Positions 45,539-53,656 of a DNA stretch of 64,000 nucleotides are shown in pieces (positions within the stretch are counted from its first letter, which is position 1; the number at the start of each line of letters is the position of its first letter). Source of the DNA: Rhodococcus sp. ARC_M6 (lineage in GTDB: Bacteria; Actinomycetota; Actinomycetes; Mycobacteriales; Mycobacteriaceae); the NCBI RefSeq assembly GCF_022810305.1, contig NZ_JALGQH010000016.1, forward strand, positions 62,001 through 126,000, given 5' to 3'. The notes beneath the pieces are model-generated. The model was not told where the DNA came from, did no database searches, and saw only the letters and a list, made by a program, of their open reading frames with translations. The translations under genes and the position numbers were made by a program.

Positions 45539-46828
45539 CTAGCTCGCGGCCGGTACCTCGTCGGTCTCGGTCACCGTGGTCTCGGCCGGGGGTGGGGAGA
45601 GCCGGGCGGACCGGTCGAGCAGATACAGGGCGGTCACAGATATCGACCCGACAATTGTCAATACCACCCAGATCAGTGCACCCAGATGCGCGTCGCTGAG
45701 GATCCCGAAGACGGCGCCGGTGCCCAGGTTGCCGAGCAGGATGCCGACCCCGACGATGGTGTTGTAGAAGCCGTAATGGGTGGCCACGAGCCTGCCACCC
45801 GAGAGGGTCACGACCGTGTCCATTTCGAACGGAAACACCGCGGCGGTGCCGACCGCCAACAATGCAGCGGTGAGCACCAGGGCACCGGCGGCGGCCCACC
45901 CGCCCAGCGCGGCCGGGCTCGGCAGCGCGATCAGCGGGAGGAACGCCAGTGCCATGATCGCCATGCCGACCACCAGGCTTCGCCCCGAACCCCACCTGCG
46001 GGACAACCAGGACGTGATCCGGAACTGCCCAGCGATCGCCACCACCCCGGAGACCACGAACAATGAGGTCACCAGGGCGGTGTCGGACCGGTCGTCACCG
46101 ACCACCACCGCCGCCTGCAGCGGCAGCGCTAGATAGATCTGGAACGAGAGCACATAGGACCCGATCATCGCCAGCGCGAACAACACGAAGGGCCGGTTGG
46201 CCACCACCACCCGCCAATCCTCGAGTACCGACGTCTTGGCTGCGGTCGTGTCGGCCCGGTGCGCGGGTAGCGTCCAGATCTGCACGATCGTCAGCACGGC
46301 GAAGACCGCGGCCGCTGCCAGTGAGGTGACCCGGAAATCGAGGGTGGTCAGAGCGAGACCGATCAACGGGCCCAGCAGAATCCCGGCCTGATAGAACACG
46401 TTGAACACCGCGAACGCCTCGACCCGCCGTGGCCCCGCGTCGGCGGCCAGATACGCCCGCACCGCCGGGTTGAACAGCGCACCGGCGAACCCGGTGGCGG
46501 CCGAGGCGAGCAGGATCGCCGGCAGCGATTCCACGGCCGCGAGCAGCACGAAACCGGCGACCCGCAGCAGGCAGCCGGCGACGATCAGGGGTTTGTATCC
46601 GAGGCGGTCGGCGAGGGTGCCGCCGAGCAGGAACATCCCCTGCTGGGAGAAGTTCCGCATGCCCAGGACCAGCCCGACCGCCCACGCCGCCAGGCCCAAT
46701 GGGCCGGCCAGATAGCCGGCCAGATAAGGCATCAGCATGTAGAAACCCACGTTGATGGAGAACTGGTTGACCATCAGCACTTGGGCGGGCCGGTCGAAGC
46801 TGCGGAACTGGGTCAGAAGGTTCTTCAT
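45539..46828 (-). CDS. MFS transporter, partner of cysK2
   Basis: 429 residues, 12 helices, MFS loop motif [12 protein letters not shown]. The start overlaps the cysK2 stop by 4 bp (ATGA). It corresponds by position to the MFS exporter Rv0849 in the M. tuberculosis lpqS-cysK2-Rv0849 block, which belongs to the RicR copper regulon. It could export the product of CysK2; substrate unproven. Frames extending upstream to 47353 are antisense-like noise over cysK2. Confidence 0.87.
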   Translation of the reverse strand: MKNLLTQFRSFDRPAQVLMVNQFSINVGFYMLMPYLAGYLAGPLGLAAWAVGLVLGMRNFSQQGMFLLGGTLADRLGYKPLIVAGCLLRVAGFVLLAAVESLPAILLASAATGFAGALFNPAVRAYLAADAGPRRVEAFAVFNVFYQAGILLGPLIGLALTTLDFRVTSLAAAAVFAVLTIVQIWTLPAHRADTTAAKTSVLEDWRVVVANRPFVLFALAMIGSYVLSFQIYLALPLQAAVVVGDDRSDTALVTSLFVVSGVVAIAGQFRITSWLSRRWGSGRSLVVGMAIMALAFLPLIALPSPAALGGWAAAGALVLTAALLAVGTAAVFPFEMDTVVTLSGGRLVATHYGFYNTIVGVGILLGNLGTGAVFGILSDAHLGALIWVVLTIVGSISVTALYLLDRSARLSPPPAETTVTETDEVPAAS

Positions 46829-47940
46829 GAAACGCTCTCTGTGGGATCGACCACGGTGGCGCACCGGGTCCAGGACTTCACGATCTGGTCGGTGGGGTGG
46901 TCGATGGTCGCTGGCTCGGTCGGCGGGTTCGCGTTCAGCAGACCGTGCTCGGCGCAGTAATCGTCGTTGTAGATGGTGTCGAAGTAGCGCTGCGGGCCGT
47001 CGGGGAAGACGGCCGCGACCCGGGTCTCCGGTGGGCTGGTGCGGGCGATCCAGCCGGCGGTCAGAGCGACAGCACCAACGCTCCAGCCGCCGCTGGCGTG
47101 GTGGGTGGATGCCAGGGTGCGGCAGGACCACACCGCTTCCTGCGGGGCCACCCAGTGCACTTCGTCGAAGGCAGGGTAGTCGATGTTGTCGGGATAGATG
47201 CTCGAACCCAATCCGCGCATGAGCCGGGTACTGGCGGGTTGTCCGAAAATGGTCGACCCGACGGTATCGACGCCGACCAGTTTCAGATCGGGGCAGAACC
47301 GACGAAGCACTCGGGCGACACCGGCGGAGTGTCCGCCGGTGCCCACAGAGCAAACCAGTGTGTCGACGTGGCCGAGCTGGGCGATGAGTTCATGAGCGAG
47401 TGACTCGTACGCCTCGACGTTGTCCGGGTTGGTGTATTGGTCCGGGCACCACGACCCCGGATGTGCATCGAGGAGTTCACGGACCTTCTCGCGCCGGGCC
47501 TGCTGCCAGCCGCCGGTGGGGTGCGGTGTGGTGACCAATTCGACGTGGGCGCCGTAGGCGGCGAGCATCCGGTGCACGATCGGTTCCAGGCCGGGGTCGG
47601 TGACGAGGGTGACGGGATGGTGATGGGTGATCCCGGCCAAGGCCAGACCCAGGCCGAGGGTTCCACTGGTGGATTCGATGATCATCGCACCGGGAGCGAG
47701 GTCGCTGCGGGCCTTCGCTTTCTCGACCATGTGCAGCGCGGGGCGGTCTTTCATCCCGCCGGGATTGCTGCCTTCGAGTTTCGCCCAGAAGCCGCGGCCG
47801 TGGTCAGCGAACGGTTCACCGATCCACAGAACGGGGGTGTTGCCGACCATGGTGCTCGGTTGCGGGCAACGGTGAGCGGTGGTCAGCAGGTGGGCGGCGG
47901 CGGATGGTGGAACGAGGGTGGAGGGAACAGCAGTGTTCAT
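46825..47940 (-). CDS. cysK2: CysK2-like PLP-dependent cysteine synthase family protein
   Basis: 371 residues, fold type II PLP enzyme. The PLP Lys is in [14 protein letters not shown] (about 65), with the phosphate-binding loop as [10 protein letters not shown] and the substrate loop ESTSGTLG. Mycobacterial CysK2 is reported to make S-sulfocysteine from O-phosphoserine and thiosulfate and is induced by copper. The order LpqS-like, CysK2, MFS is conserved here. It may feed a thiol- or sulfur-based defence against metal or oxidant stress. Confidence 0.85.
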   Translation of the reverse strand: MNTAVPSTLVPPSAAAHLLTTAHRCPQPSTMVGNTPVLWIGEPFADHGRGFWAKLEGSNPGGMKDRPALHMVEKAKARSDLAPGAMIIESTSGTLGLGLALAGITHHHPVTLVTDPGLEPIVHRMLAAYGAHVELVTTPHPTGGWQQARREKVRELLDAHPGSWCPDQYTNPDNVEAYESLAHELIAQLGHVDTLVCSVGTGGHSAGVARVLRRFCPDLKLVGVDTVGSTIFGQPASTRLMRGLGSSIYPDNIDYPAFDEVHWVAPQEAVWSCRTLASTHHASGGWSVGAVALTAGWIARTSPPETRVAAVFPDGPQRYFDTIYNDDYCAEHGLLNANPPTEPATIDHPTDQIVKSWTRCATVVDPTESVS

Positions 47941-48042
47941 GATGAGTAATCCCTGTATATGACTGCGACGGTGCAGTAGGTGAGTGAGGGCAGCACGAGC
48001 TGGGCCATGAGGAGAAGTCCTCGATGGCCTGCGGGCTGCTGA

Positions 48043-48465
48043 TCAGCACCTGTTGATACAGAGTTCGTTCAAGAGGGTCCGGCCGTGCCGGATGGGAATG
48101 GGTAGATCCGGCGGGGCCCGCGGAGTGCGCGGCGCCGATATCACCACCAGCACCACAGTCAGGGCCATCGCGACGATCGCGGCGACGGTCAGCGGGCGGA
48201 GCGGATTGTCGGATCGGGGCATGGCGACGACGGTGTGCGCCTCGTGCGCCACGTGTGTCGATCCGTTGTCGATGTGCGCGTGACCGGGAGCCGATTCCGC
48301 GGTCGGCAGTGAGGTGGTGGACGAGGCGATGTGAACGTCGTCGCCCTCGTGACCGTGCACCAGGAAGGTGCCGCACTGGGCGATCGTGTAGGCGAGAAAA
48401 TACAGGACAGCGGCGACCGCAATGACCGTCCGCATGCGCGGGGGGCGTATCGCAAGAGCCGTCAC
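48043..48465 (-). CDS. lpqS: LpqS-like His-rich membrane protein
   Basis: 140 residues: membrane helix (about 12-31), an exposed His-rich middle (HGHEGDDVH, GHAHIDNGSTHVAHEAH), a second helix (about 92-109), and a conserved-looking tail RHGRTLLNELCINRC comparable to the LpqS ending. It starts with GTG 48465. It lies just upstream of cysK2 and the MFS gene, as lpqS does in M. tuberculosis, which supports the name more than sequence identity does. The His clusters suggest metal binding outside the membrane. Confidence 0.65.
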   Translation of the reverse strand: MTALAIRPPRMRTVIAVAAVLYFLAYTIAQCGTFLVHGHEGDDVHIASSTTSLPTAESAPGHAHIDNGSTHVAHEAHTVVAMPRSDNPLRPLTVAAIVAMALTVVLVVISAPRTPRAPPDLPIPIRHGRTLLNELCINRC

Positions 48466-49101
48466 AGTTTCCCGACTTTAGCAGCCGTGACCTGGGCGTC
48501 GGTCCAGTTAACTGGGGTTGCGGGGGCCATCCGGCGGGGATACGGTCACACGGTCATCGGCAGGCACCACATGGTCCCGGTCACCCGAGCGTCACCGGGG
48601 CGTTCGGGGCGGCACCACCGCTGCGACGAGCAACTGGCGAAGCGGGAGTATTCGTCCCATTGTGGATGGGTTGATCGGTAATCATCCAGTGCTCCGGTAG
48701 CTCGGCGATCCGAGGCGAGTGTTTGCTTGCGTGGATCGCTCGGGTTTACGTTCGATCGAACTCCCGAACTCCCGAACTCCCGAACGGCGCTGCGGCGAGC
48801 TGCTAGGGAGATTGAATACACCTAAAAGATCTTCTGTCCCTTCACGAAACCTGAAGGCGGAGGTGACGTCAGCACTACGTTCGCCGTGTCGCGGCGAGGG
48901 GGCCTGCGGGAGGTCGGGGCTGTGATCGTTTGATGGGGTAGTGGCGACGGCAGAACCGTTAACGTCGCCACCACCGGATGCGGGCGCCCGGTTGTGCCGG
49001 GGATCCGGATCCGCCGAAAATTGCCAGGTCCGCGCGCCACCAAGCGAGTAGCGTGACACAGCATCAGGGTCGGGATAGATCCAACGCGAGAGGCTAACGC
49101 C
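48466..49101. other. Intergenic, with a palindrome and a short tandem repeat
   Basis: Holds a perfect palindrome CCAGTTAACTGG (48504-48515), 39 bp upstream of the LpqS-like start and a possible operator, and an 8-bp tandem repeat GAACTCCC, three full units, at 48758-48785. No supported gene. Confidence 0.45.
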
Positions 49102-49641
49102 ATGCGTCGTGCCGCAATTCGCCGTTCCTTCGTAGCGCGGGCAGCGGCATCCATGACCATCCTCGCCCTCCCACTCTGCTCGGCCGCCACCGCCACAGCG
49201 AGTCCTCCACCGATCCAGGCAGCGACGACCACGGCATTTCAAGTCCCGGTGCGGTACGTCGCAGGATGCCGGAGCAACTTGTTCATGTGCTTCAGCCCGC
49301 CGCCGCTGACGACCGTCACGCCGACGGCGACGCCTGGCGAACCGGGCGCGGTGACCTTTGCGGCGGAGCATCCGACATCGACCTGGGTCGGCATTTTCAG
49401 CTGCCTCGATGTGTCGGTGAACTGGCGAAACCTGACCACCGGCGCCGTCGGCACCACTGTCCTTCGACAGGCGGCCGACTACACCCGACCTGCACCGGAG
49501 GACCGGTGCAAATACACCCCCGCGACAGCGGTCACCGGCAGTGGCACGATCGCCGCGATCGCCGCGATCGGCGAGGCCCTCCGTCCCGATCTGTACCAGA
49601 TCCTGGTCAACCCGGGTCTCGGCACCTTCCCGGTCCCCTAA
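49102..49641 (+). CDS. Small secreted protein, paralogue 1 of 3
   Basis: 179 residues with an Arg-rich n-region, a signal peptide ending TATAS (about 34), and a mature domain with four or more Cys. Conserved blocks shared with the next gene: TAFQVPVRYVAGC, SVNWRNLTTG, TGSGTIAA and NPGLGTFPVP at the C-terminus. Ribosome site GAGAGG. The family is not recognised; the paired Cys and the beta-rich pattern suggest a small extracellular domain. Confidence 0.75.
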   Translation: MRRAAIRRSFVARAAASMTILALPLCSAATATASPPPIQAATTTAFQVPVRYVAGCRSNLFMCFSPPPLTTVTPTATPGEPGAVTFAAEHPTSTWVGIFSCLDVSVNWRNLTTGAVGTTVLRQAADYTRPAPEDRCKYTPATAVTGSGTIAAIAAIGEALRPDLYQILVNPGLGTFPVP

Positions 49642-49692
49642 CCTCACATTTTTGGCAGCAGGAAACCTGACCCAACACGAGAGGCTAACGCC

Positions 49693-50232
49693 ATGCGTCG
49701 TGCAGCAATTCGTCGTTCCTTCGTCGCCCAGGCTGCGGCATCCGTGGTGCTCCTCGCGATCCCGCTCTGCTCGTCTGCAACCGCGATAGCGGGGCCACCA
49801 CCGATCGAGACATCGACGATCACGGCGTTCCAGGTCCCCGTGCGGTTCGTCGCAGGGTGCCTGTTACTGACCGCATTGGCCTGCGACTACCCGCCGCCGC
49901 TGTCGACCGTGACGCCGTCAGCAACGACGGGCGCAGCGGGCGTAGTGACCTTCGCGGCGCAGCGTTCAGCGACGAACTCGACCTACTGTGTCGCCGTGTC
50001 GGTGAACTGGCGAAACCTGACTACCGGCGACGCCGGCACCACCACGCTCCCAGTCGTGCGGCCCGACCACAGTCGACCCGCCGCACCGGAGGATTGGTGC
50101 CGATACGCCCCCGCGACGGTGGCCACTGGCAGTGGCACGATCGCCGCAGTCGCCGACATCGGCGCATATCCTCCTGCTGACGGGTACCAGATACTGATCA
50201 ACCCGGGTCTCGGCACCTTCCCGGTCCCGTAG
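49693..50232 (+). CDS. Small secreted protein, paralogue 2 of 3
   Basis: 179 residues, same length as its upstream neighbour and clearly duplicated. Even the leader DNA (GAGAGGCTAACGCCATGCG) is identical at 49088 and 49680. The mature part differs most around residues 55-100, the signal and C-terminus least. Cys positions are largely kept. Not recognised. Confidence 0.75.
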   Translation: MRRAAIRRSFVAQAAASVVLLAIPLCSSATAIAGPPPIETSTITAFQVPVRFVAGCLLLTALACDYPPPLSTVTPSATTGAAGVVTFAAQRSATNSTYCVAVSVNWRNLTTGDAGTTTLPVVRPDHSRPAAPEDWCRYAPATVATGSGTIAAVADIGAYPPADGYQILINPGLGTFPVP

Positions 50233-50335
50233 AACGTGTGTGTGGCGCGCATACGAGATCTCCGATGACCTGTGGGCTGTGATCGAACTCGTCTTAACTG
50301 AACATCCGCCGATCCACAGAACAGTTGTATGAGCG

Positions 50336-51071
50336 GTGGTTCGGCTTATTTCAGACTGGGTCGTCGGCGACCAGCAGTTCGAGAACCTCACAATCGGCGA
50401 GCTACTCGACATCGTGGGACCGGATCGAAGCTACATTTTCTTGGCCGACCAGCAGACCATGACCGATCCGGAACATCCGCTTCTCGTCGTCGACACCGGC
50501 AGCGAGGAATACGAACGACACACCCGGCCAGAGCGTGCGGGTGACCGGGCCCGGGATCGAGTCGATCGAGTCGAACTTGTCTATCGCGAACATGGACTTC
50601 GTCAGCTTCGTAGAGTCCGCGGACTCCGATGGTGTGTTTCGAGGTTTCGAACGGCCAGCGAATCTACCCCCGTACCAAGAGATTCCGGTCGCGATGTTGC
50701 GTGCGGGGGTTGCGCGTCGGCTGGATCTGCCTCTGTTTGCGGAGCTTCTGCATGACCTCGAGGCCGACGATCACGGGGAGGCGATCCTGTATAACTCGCA
50801 GGTCGACATGGAGATGTACCGGGCGAACGTCCGCAAGCCGCCCATGTTCGAGGAATGGTGTCCGGAGGGAAAAGAAGAGTTCCTTCGAGTGATCGATGAG
50901 TTGGCAGCGGTTTCGGCGGTTGATCTGCGGATGTCCGGCCGCTACATCTGGAACGTCGCGCTCGATCCGGACACTCTCGAGCCTCTGACGGCCTACAGAA
51001 GTGTCAGGACTGCCCCTCGGTCTGAGGACCTGAGGGTTGTAGTCCGAGCCACCAACAACCCTGTCTGGTAA
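50336..51071 (+). pseudogene. DUF6924-like gene with a frameshift, fused to an unknown domain
   Basis: Frame one (50336 to about 50535) reads FENLTIGELLDIVGPDRSY and HPLLVVDTGSEEYER. A different frame (from about 50535) continues with ESNLSIANMDFVSFVESADS and GVFRGFE, the two halves of a DUF6924 protein. The usual N-terminus (VIRTDF-type) is missing too. The second frame then runs on for 135 residues of unrecognised sequence to 51071, which could be a separate protein using an internal start. Confidence 0.5.
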
Positions 51072-51115
51072 CTGCACGAAATGCGGGTATCCCATCCCAA
51101 AGACAGAGGTATGCG

Positions 51116-51550
51116 ATGCGACCACATCAGGGTTTACGCCGAGCATCGATCGTCGCCGGAATCGGGGTCGCGCTGCTCTTCGGGGCACAACCTGCAGTCG
51201 CGGCACCGACCGACACCGTTTTCCGCGTTCCCCTTGTCGGGGCCTCGGTCTCTGCGACCGGACTCCCCTCCGTGTGCGTCATGTACGTGACCGCCAGTAC
51301 CGATCTGGCGACGCCGGGCATCACCCGATTCACCGGTGGCGGCTACTGCAACGTCGTCATTCATTGGCGAAACATCTCGACCGGCGCGGCTAGCATCGCG
51401 TACCTCGGCTATCCGAGCGTCGAAGCCCAAACAGGGTCCGGCATCGTGGTCGCTACCGTCACGGTGCCGACCGGGCCGCCGGATTACCCGGCAGTGATGA
51501 TTCAGCCCGGGATGATTCAGCCCGGTGGTGGCGCCTGGACGGTCCCCTGA
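51116..51550 (+). CDS. Small secreted protein, paralogue 3 of 3
   Basis: 144 residues, shorter and more diverged than the pair at 49.1-50.2 kb but built alike: Arg-rich start, signal peptide ending AVAA (about 29), FRVPLVGA, one Cys pair, IHWRNISTG, TGSGIVVATV, and an AWTVP C-terminus. A 15-bp duplication encodes MIQPG twice near the end. Not recognised. Confidence 0.7.
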   Translation: MRPHQGLRRASIVAGIGVALLFGAQPAVAAPTDTVFRVPLVGASVSATGLPSVCVMYVTASTDLATPGITRFTGGGYCNVVIHWRNISTGAASIAYLGYPSVEAQTGSGIVVATVTVPTGPPDYPAVMIQPGMIQPGGGAWTVP

Positions 51551-51714
51551 CCGAACCGGCAAAGGCGCGTTCGTAGCAACAGCCGGGACAGCTTGGTGGA
51601 GTAGCTGGACTTGATGTTCTCCAAGGACGCTGCCCCTGGTCCCGGGCAATCTTAACGGCGGGGCCACGTGCACTCCCCGAGCACGAAGGAACAAAGTGCA
51701 CTAGACGCCGCTCT

Positions 51715-52000
51715 CGTCTTGACTAGTGCAGAGAATCCCGAGAGGTGTTGCGGCAACCCTTCACGTCCGAGGCCGGGTACGTGCAGGTCGGCGGCGAGGT
51801 GTTGGGAGTTCGCACAGAGTAGGAAGTCCCGCAGCCACTGCCGGGTGGTTGTCCCGTCGCCGAGCGAGCGATCGACATCAGCTTGGTGGGTGCCGGACAG
51901 GCCGAGATCATGTTCGGTGAGCCAGGTCAAGAACTGTGCCGCGACATTGATGCGGGCGCGGGCATAACGCGAAACGCTTACTGCCGCCGGCAGGTGTGCG
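51715..52000 (-). pseudogene. Remnant of a tyrosine-recombinase-type integrase (N-terminal region)
   Basis: A minus-strand stretch reads like the SAM-like N-terminal domain of actinobacterial phage/plasmid integrases: FLTWLTEHDLGLSGTHQADV and TTTRQWLRDFLLCANSQHLA. The catalytic R-H-R-Y domain is absent and the frame ends shortly after. It marks the left side of the defence island. Confidence 0.5.
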
Positions 52001-52031
52001 GAGGGCGCACGGAAGCTGATTTTCGGGTGTT

Positions 52032-52075
52032 TTGAATATTGTTGTGTTTCAGTAACTTTGGTTGATCGTTTGGTG
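52032..52075 (+). repeat. 44-bp island element, copy 1
   Basis: Begins TTGAATATTGTTG, has a central CTTTGG and ends TTTGGTG. By eye 27 of 44 columns are identical across the copies at 57724 and 62846. Located between the integrase remnant and the Abi_2 gene. Confidence 0.6.
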
Positions 52076-52147
52076 GGCAATATGTGCACCCGGCAACTGC
52101 GAACGAGTGGACTTCCGCAACCGGGCGGCAATGTGTGATGCCCGGCC

Positions 52148-53152
52148 TTAGCTGATGTGTCGGCTCCAGAAGTCGTCGCCGGCCCAACCCTGCGGGACAC
52201 CCATCCCGGCCAGGTTCATCGGTGGGCGGGTGGTGAGCAGCTCGTGGAGCCGCCGGGCCCAACTGCTGCGTGGGGACACGGAGTCGAGCACGGATTGCAG
52301 CGACACCAGCACAGGGTAGAGGCGCTTCCTCGACCGCTCCGGTAGAGCGTCCGCACCGTCTAACCAGGAGACCGTAGGTGAGTTCGGGATCGCCGGGTAG
52401 ACGCCGAGGCCGACGTTCCACAGCCGGCCGTGGTGCGCGCAGACGTTCCGCACCCGCACGTAAGTTTGCAGCCAGGACTCCAGCACCGGCGCGGTCAGGC
52501 CGATGCTCCTGGCGACCGCCGTCCGGTCGGCGCGCCGGCTCAGGTTGCGGTATGCGCTGGCCAGCTGTCCGATCGTCAGGGTCTCGACCATGAGCCAGGA
52601 CGGCGGGAGTTCGGGCGATCCGTAGGTGGTCAGGTAGTGCTCGAGGGCCGAGCGGTGGACCAACGAGTCTTCCCCAGCGTCCGGCGAGCCGCGCAATCGC
52701 TCGTCGCAGGTGTCCCGGACGATCTTGAGGAGTCCGGTGTGCTTGCCACGGTCCCGGAAGTGTTCGGGGTCCATGTACCAGTGCGGGTCGTCGTAGATCG
52801 TCGACATGTGGTCGGTCAACGCCGCGCGGACGGCAACCTCGACGCGCTCGAGCGCATCCATGACCAGCAGCCGCAGCGACCGGTCGAAGACGTAGAGGTC
52901 AAGCACGTCGTCGAACGCCGTGCCCTGACGGAAGAGATGGCCGGGTTGTCCCTGCTGGAAGGGGATCGCGTAGAGCGAGAGCCGGTAGTAGCCGATATGG
53001 CGCAGGTACCGCCCGGCTCGGTCCGGGTCCGGGATCTCCAAGCCGCGTTCGGAGAGGCGGCCGACGAGCTCGTCGAGGTTCAGCGGCGGTTTGTCGTAGT
53101 CGAGGGAGCCGCGAGGTCGGGTCTGTCGGTGTGCGCGCGGTGGTCGAGGCAT
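52148..53152 (-). CDS. Abi_2 family abortive-infection protein
   Basis: 334 residues from ATG 53152 (AGGAGG). N-terminal Abi_2 signature: LDELVGRLSERGLEI, YLRHIGYYRLSLYAIPF, LYVFDRSLRLLVMDALERVE. A C-terminal HEPN-type motif VRNVCAHHGRLWN (about 236) suggests RNase-like activity. Related AbiD/AbiF proteins block phage growth by killing or arresting the infected cell. It stands alone at the left end of the defence genes. Confidence 0.87.
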   Translation of the reverse strand: MPRPPRAHRQTRPRGSLDYDKPPLNLDELVGRLSERGLEIPDPDRAGRYLRHIGYYRLSLYAIPFQQGQPGHLFRQGTAFDDVLDLYVFDRSLRLLVMDALERVEVAVRAALTDHMSTIYDDPHWYMDPEHFRDRGKHTGLLKIVRDTCDERLRGSPDAGEDSLVHRSALEHYLTTYGSPELPPSWLMVETLTIGQLASAYRNLSRRADRTAVARSIGLTAPVLESWLQTYVRVRNVCAHHGRLWNVGLGVYPAIPNSPTVSWLDGADALPERSRKRLYPVLVSLQSVLDSVSPRSSWARRLHELLTTRPPMNLAGMGVPQGWAGDDFWSRHIS

Positions 53153-53234
53153 CCGGCGCTCCTCCTGGCCTGTGGCAGAGAAAATCCCCCAAGTGCGCAT
53201 CGTGGAGAGGCGTGGGGGATGTAGTGCAATCAGG

Positions 53235-53408
53235 TTAACACGAGTGGAGCACTATGAGTGCGCGGCCCAGGGACGTCGAGGTCGGTGTGGACCTCGACGC
53301 CGCCGCGCGGGCAAACTCCTCCGTCGACTGGTTCTGCAAGGCTATTTCCCGGAGCCAGGCGAGCTTCACACTGATCCCGGCGTTCCAGCTTGCTTCGGTT
53401 TCGCTCAT
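53235..53408 (-). CDS. Small protein (57 aa)
   Basis: ATG 53408 overlaps the previous stop (ATGA) and has GAAGGAG upstream, so translation is well supported. Sequence opens MSETEASWNAGISVKLAWLREIA; acidic/helical start, basic Ser/Thr-rich tail. Not recognised. With the 77-aa gene upstream it forms a two-gene unit between Abi_2 and the Lamassu operon. Confidence 0.55.
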   Translation of the reverse strand: MSETEASWNAGISVKLAWLREIALQNQSTEEFARAAASRSTPTSTSLGRALIVLHSC

Positions 53409-53638
53409 GTTCTCAGCTCCTTCTCGCCGTTTTCGATCAACTCGGCCGCGGCCTGCGCTGCGAGTACGTTGTGTACGGAGACGAGTACCCTCGCGATGAC
53501 GTAGATGGCTTCGCCCCCAGAGTGAGGATCAGGGCGCGCTTCTACGTGCTCGCGAGGTTGAGACTTCGCGATGGGGCCGATGAAAGTCGTAGCTGCAGTG
53601 AGCCGTTCGATAGTTGCCGCTGCATGGAACATGCTCAC
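53405..53638 (-). CDS. Small protein (77 aa)
   Basis: A soluble, helical 77-residue product (EAIYVIARVLVSVHNVLAAQ, then AAELIENGEKELRT). It overlaps the 57-aa gene by 4 bp and ends the 19-bp gap after the SMC gene, so it may be co-transcribed with the Lamassu operon. Could be an antitoxin-like or accessory small subunit. Not recognised. Confidence 0.5.
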   Translation of the reverse strand: MSMFHAAATIERLTAATTFIGPIAKSQPREHVEARPDPHSGGEAIYVIARVLVSVHNVLAAQAAAELIENGEKELRT

Positions 53639-53656
53639 TAACGGCGCACCAGAAAT

